Assembly (NCBI GenBank): GCA_014584635.1
Contig: JACTML010000198.1
Span: forward strand, 1 to 8,904
Origin: Nitrosomonas eutropha
GTDB lineage: Bacteria > Pseudomonadota > Gammaproteobacteria > Burkholderiales > Nitrosomonadaceae
Length of the DNA: 8,904 nt
Direction: 5' to 3'
The notes below the pieces were generated by a model. The model saw nothing but the letters and a program-made list of their open reading frames with translations, searched no databases and was not told the DNA's origin. Each line of letters opens with the position of its first letter. Within the stretch, counting starts at the first letter, position 1. Below, piece after piece: positions 6,387-8,904 of this stretch. A program made the position numbers and the translations under genes.

Positions 6387-7628
6387 TCAGGTTTTTCGAA
6401 AAACCAATGTTCCGTTAGTTCCGCCGAATCCAAATGAATTTGATAACGCGGCATCAATTTCCATTTCTCTGGCATTGTTTGGAACATAATCCAGATCACA
6501 CTCGGGATCCGGATCGCTGAGATTAATGGTAGGCGGTGCAATCTGGTGGAAAATAGCCAGTGTGGAAAAAATTGCTTCCACGCCTCCTGCTGCCCCTAAT
6601 AAATGTCCAGTCATGGATTTGGTGGAGCTGATTGCCAGATTTTTGGCATGCGAGCCAAAACAACGCCTGACTGCAACTGTTTCCGCGATATCGCCCAAGG
6701 GAGTTGATGTGCCATGTGCATTAATGTAATGAACATCTTCCGGATTCAATTGCGCATCAGATAATGCATTTCTCATACAACGGGCAGCGCCTTCACCATC
6801 TTCACTGGGAGCAGTCATATGATAAGCGTCTGCACTCATGCCAAACCCTGCCAGTTCTGCATAAATCTTTGCTCCGCGTTTTCTGGCATGTTCCATTTCT
6901 TCCAGAACCAGAATACCGGCACCTTCTCCCAAAACAAACCCGTCTCTTTTAAGATCCCATGGCCGGCTTGCTACCGCCGGATCGTCGTTGTTTGATGATA
7001 GTGCGCGTGCAGAGGCAAATCCGCCGACAGTTAGCGGCGTTATACTCGATTCAGCTCCTCCGCAGATCATGATATCTGCATCGCCATGTTCGATTATTCT
7101 GGCGGAGTTGCCAATGCAGTGTGTGGCTGTGGTACAAGCAGTAACAATGGCAAGATTGGGGCCTTTGTACCCAAACATGATAGACAGGTTGCCGGCCACC
7201 ATGTTGATAATGGTACTGGGAATAAAGAAGGGAGAAATTTTACGGGGGCCGCCCGCGTGATAGGCCGCATCGGTATTTTCAATCATAGGCAAGCCACCGA
7301 TTCCAGAGCCGATGTTGACACCGATGCGTTCAGCATCAAATCCGGACACATCATCAATTCCGGCATCTCTGACCGCTTGAATGGCTGCTGCCATCCCGTA
7401 CTGGATGAAAACATCCATACGGCGTGCTTCTTTGGCAGAAAGATACTCGGTTACCTCGAATCCTTTGACTTCCCCGGCAATTCTTGAGGAAAAATCCGAG
7501 GCATCGAAACGAGTGATTTGTGTAATACCAGATTTCCCGGCAATTGCATTGTTCCACGCCTCAGGAACCGTATTGCCGATAGGGGAAACTATGCCTAACC
7601 CGGTTATAGCTATTTTACGCTTGGACAA
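6387..7628 (-). CDS. fabF: 3-oxoacyl-ACP synthase II (KAS II, FabF), TTG start
   Basis: Condensing enzyme of type II fatty acid synthesis that extends acyl-ACP with malonyl-ACP in the cytoplasm. At 413 residues it has the normal FabF length. The catalytic set is complete: Cys165 in VTACTTATH, His305 in NAHGTSTP, and Lys337 and His342 in STKSMTGH; the C-terminal GFGGTNG (400-406) is also intact. The start is the TTG at 7628-7626: the frame reads back only through GTT, GTC, GGA, AAT and TGC to a TGA at 7646-7644, with no ATG, and a GGAG lies five bases ahead of the TTG. The resulting MSKRKIAITGLG N-terminus fits the family. acpP lies 33 bases upstream and mltG 130 bases downstream, the order of the conserved fab cluster. 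The last codons hold a 16-base palindrome (6390-6405). Confidence 0.97.
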   Translation of the reverse strand: MSKRKIAITGLGIVSPIGNTVPEAWNNAIAGKSGITQITRFDASDFSSRIAGEVKGFEVTEYLSAKEARRMDVFIQYGMAAAIQAVRDAGIDDVSGFDAERIGVNIGSGIGGLPMIENTDAAYHAGGPRKISPFFIPSTIINMVAGNLSIMFGYKGPNLAIVTACTTATHCIGNSARIIEHGDADIMICGGAESSITPLTVGGFASARALSSNNDDPAVASRPWDLKRDGFVLGEGAGILVLEEMEHARKRGAKIYAELAGFGMSADAYHMTAPSEDGEGAARCMRNALSDAQLNPEDVHYINAHGTSTPLGDIAETVAVRRCFGSHAKNLAISSTKSMTGHLLGAAGGVEAIFSTLAIFHQIAPPTINLSDPDPECDLDYVPNNAREMEIDAALSNSFGFGGTNGTLVFRKT

Positions 7629-7632
7629 AACG

Positions 7633-7639
7633 ACTCCAT
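7633..7639 (-). promoter_or_regulatory. Ribosome binding site that fixes the fabF TTG start
   Basis: On the - strand the sequence reads ATGGAGTCGTTTTG: GGAG, then five bases, then the TTG start of fabF. The ATG at 7639-7637 that overlaps this site is in a different frame and opens a nine-codon reading frame (ATG GAG TCG ... AAA TAG) that runs over the fabF start. Confidence 0.65.
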
Positions 7640-7661
7640 TGCATCATTGAAGGATTATTTT

Positions 7662-7907
7662 TTACTGGGCCGAATTGGCGGCTACAAAATCAATAGCTTC
7701 CTGAACTGTATTGATTTTCTCAGCTTGCTCATCAGGAATCTCACACTCGAATTCTTCTTCCAAGGCCATGACAAGCTCAACTGTATCAAGTGAATCCGCT
7801 CCCAGATCGTTTACAAAAGAGGATTCGTTTTTAACTTCTGATTCATTAACGCCTAATTGTTCAGCTACGATTTTTTTAATACGCTGTTCTATTTCAGTAA
7901 TTTCCAT
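7662..7907 (-). CDS. acpP: Acyl carrier protein AcpP
   Basis: Small acidic carrier that holds growing acyl chains as thioesters on a phosphopantetheine arm. The product has 81 residues. [18 protein letters not shown] carries the modified Ser39, followed by the helix III region IPDEQAEKI typical of bacterial AcpP. I start at the ATG at 7907 rather than the in-frame ATG at 7919 because [12 protein letters not shown] aligns with the E. coli N-terminus and because AAGGATGGA, a good Shine-Dalgarno, lies 7-11 bases upstream of 7907; the same AAGG touches the 7919 ATG and could not serve it. It lies between fabG and fabF, so it is the housekeeping fatty-acid ACP and not a dedicated secondary carrier. 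The 163-base upstream gap probably holds its own promoter. Confidence 0.97.
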   Translation of the reverse strand: MEITEIEQRIKKIVAEQLGVNESEVKNESSFVNDLGADSLDTVELVMALEEEFECEIPDEQAEKINTVQEAIDFVAANSAQ

Positions 7908-7930
7908 TGATATATCCATCCTTATCAGGT

Positions 7931-7980
7931 AAAAAATTCTCGCAAGTTTAACAAACTTCAGACAACCGGCAAAACTTGCC
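7931..7980 (-). promoter_or_regulatory. Candidate acpP promoter with nested inverted repeats
   Basis: Read on the - strand, TTGCCG (7972-7967) and TAAACT (7950-7945) form a weak sigma70-like pair with a 16-base spacer; transcription would begin about 30 bases before the acpP ATG. Three related inverted repeats overlap it on the + strand: GGCAA-aac-TTGCC (7968-7980), AAGTTT-aac-AAACTT (7944-7958, over the -10), and GCAAGTTT (7942-7949) with AAACTTGC (7972-7979). The last, transcribed leftward, is followed five bases later by TTTTTT (7936-7931), so an alternative reading is an attenuator between fabG and acpP. A separate acpP promoter is known in E. coli. Confidence 0.4.
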
Positions 7981-8070
7981 TGATCATACAGATCACATGC
8001 CGCTTGCTACTACAAAAAATATTGAATATTCATGGTTTTGAAAAGATTTATAAAGATATCAGGAATCAGC

Positions 8071-8814
8071 TTATTCCATATACATTCCACCATTCACATG
8101 CAATGTGGCTCCGGTAATATAATCTGCTGCCGGAGAGGCCAGAAAAGCGACAGCTGCGGCAATATCTTCCGGTTTCCCTAATTTTCCCAAGGGGATATGT
8201 TGTATGAGTGACTGTTGCTGCTCTGCTGAGAGTGTGCGGGTCATATCAGTATCTATAAAGCCCGGAGCTACACAGTTTACAGTAATGTTTCTGCTGCCGA
8301 TTTCTTTCGCAAGCGATTTACTGAAGCCGATCATTCCCGCTTTGGTTGCTGCGTAGTTTGTTTGCCCCGGGTTTCCGGTAGCACCGACTACCGAGGAGAT
8401 ATTGATGATACGTCCACTACGTGCTTTCATCATGGCACGCAAAACAGCACGACTTAAGTAAAACACGGATTTCAGGTTGGTCTGCAAAACACTGTCCCAT
8501 TCATCCTCTTTCATGCGGGCAAGCAGGTTATCACGTGTAATACCCGCATTATTAACCAGTATTGCAATATCGCCCAATGATTTTTGTATGGTTTCAATCC
8601 CGCTGGTAATGTGTTCGGTATTACTGACATCCATAACCAGACCTATACCCGGTATGTGCGCTTTACTCAAATATTGATTAATGCACTCAGCTCCATTCTC
8701 GGAGGTTGCGGTACCGACAACCGTTGCTCCTTGTTTGCCCAGTTCCAGTGCGACAGCTTTACCGATTCCGCGACTCGCGCCTGTTATGAGCGCGATTTTA
8801 TGTTCCAGTACCAT
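8071..8814 (-). CDS. fabG: 3-oxoacyl-ACP reductase FabG
   Basis: NADPH-dependent short-chain dehydrogenase that reduces 3-oxoacyl-ACP to 3-hydroxyacyl-ACP in each elongation cycle; cytoplasmic tetramer. The protein is 247 residues, close to E. coli FabG (244). It shows the cofactor motif TGASRGIG (11-18), the structural NNAG (88-91) and the catalytic triad Ser141, Tyr154 and Lys158 in SVVGATGNPGQTNYAATK; the 13-residue Ser-Tyr spacing equals that of E. coli. VAPGFIDTDMT (182-192) follows, and the protein ends VNGGMYME as expected. The start MVLEHKIALITGAS matches the family N-terminus, although no purine-rich ribosome site is evident. It lies 51 bases after the presumed fabD stop and 163 bases before acpP. 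Many other short-chain dehydrogenases look alike, but the context and the end of the protein make FabG secure. Confidence 0.96.
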   Translation of the reverse strand: MVLEHKIALITGASRGIGKAVALELGKQGATVVGTATSENGAECINQYLSKAHIPGIGLVMDVSNTEHITSGIETIQKSLGDIAILVNNAGITRDNLLARMKEDEWDSVLQTNLKSVFYLSRAVLRAMMKARSGRIINISSVVGATGNPGQTNYAATKAGMIGFSKSLAKEIGSRNITVNCVAPGFIDTDMTRTLSAEQQQSLIQHIPLGKLGKPEDIAAAVAFLASPAADYITGATLHVNGGMYME

Positions 8815-8865
8815 GTCAGGAATTTATTGAGTGATGGGTGAATTATTGTGCGACGTGTTAACGTA

Positions 8866-8904
8866 CTATTTCAATGCTTCTACCGTTTTAAGAAAGGCGT
8901 TGTA
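8866..8904 (-). CDS. fabD: C-terminal tail of probable malonyl-CoA:ACP transacylase (fabD)
   Basis: The right edge translates on the - strand to YNAFLKTVEALK followed by TAG (8868-8866). Twelve residues are too few to identify by sequence. The call rests on position: fabD precedes fabG in the conserved fab cluster, on the same strand with a short gap, and the helical, charged end is compatible with FabD. It cannot be confirmed without the bases beyond the edge. Confidence 0.5.
   Translation of the reverse strand, partial: YNAFLKTVEALK

Noticed and set aside
7086..7487. 133-codon frame on the + strand opposite fabF
   Set aside because: Antisense to a fully conserved FabF, with no motif or ribosome site.
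7908..7919. Upstream ATG giving an 85-residue AcpP
   Set aside because: The Shine-Dalgarno touches this ATG with no spacing, and the extra MDIS residues are not in typical AcpP; the ATG at 7907 fits better.
1..8904. CRISPR array, insertion sequence, prophage or tRNA/rRNA genes
   Set aside because: No regular direct repeats, transposase motifs, terminal inverted repeats or tRNA-like cloverleaf sequences were found on reading either strand.

Overview
The window looks like chromosomal DNA of a betaproteobacterium, perhaps from the Nitrosomonas group. I infer this from the style of the housekeeping proteins and from a base composition around or slightly below half GC; I did no phylogenetic or database test. 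No tRNA, rRNA, insertion sequence, CRISPR array or phage gene is visible. Genes are densely packed and the longest gap between them is 204 bases.

Left third (+ strand): the 3' part of an alpha-oxoamine synthase that most resembles soluble bacterial serine palmitoyltransferase; then, 8 bases later, pgeF, a peptidoglycan-editing enzyme; then, after a 204-base gap, a ZIP-family metal transporter. The transporter ends 7 bases from the end of the convergent gene that follows.

Right two thirds (- strand, listed here in transcription order from the right edge): the last codons of what is probably fabD, then fabG, acpP and fabF. This is the conserved fatty-acid synthesis cluster, followed by the cell-wall gene mltG. 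After mltG, where many proteobacteria have tmk and holB, lies a gene for an 867-residue fusion: a cytoplasmic GT2 (dolichol-phosphate-mannose-synthase-like) domain, a GtrA-like membrane domain and a GT39 (ArnT/PMT-like) membrane glycosyltransferase.

How they fit together: FabD, FabG, AcpP and FabF make acyl chains on acyl carrier protein. MltG sets glycan-strand length and PgeF corrects serine misincorporated into peptidoglycan precursors. The serine palmitoyltransferase-like enzyme would condense an acyl thioester with an amino acid to start a sphingoid-type lipid. The fusion protein could charge a polyprenyl phosphate with a sugar and transfer that sugar on the periplasmic side. The shared theme is the cell envelope, but only fabD-fabG-acpP-fabF(-mltG) is a well-known functional cluster.

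Points most worth attention are the three-part glycosyltransferase fusion, the synthase with leucine in place of a substrate-loop arginine, a TTG start for fabF, nested inverted repeats upstream of acpP and a 16-bp imperfect inverted repeat between fabF and mltG.
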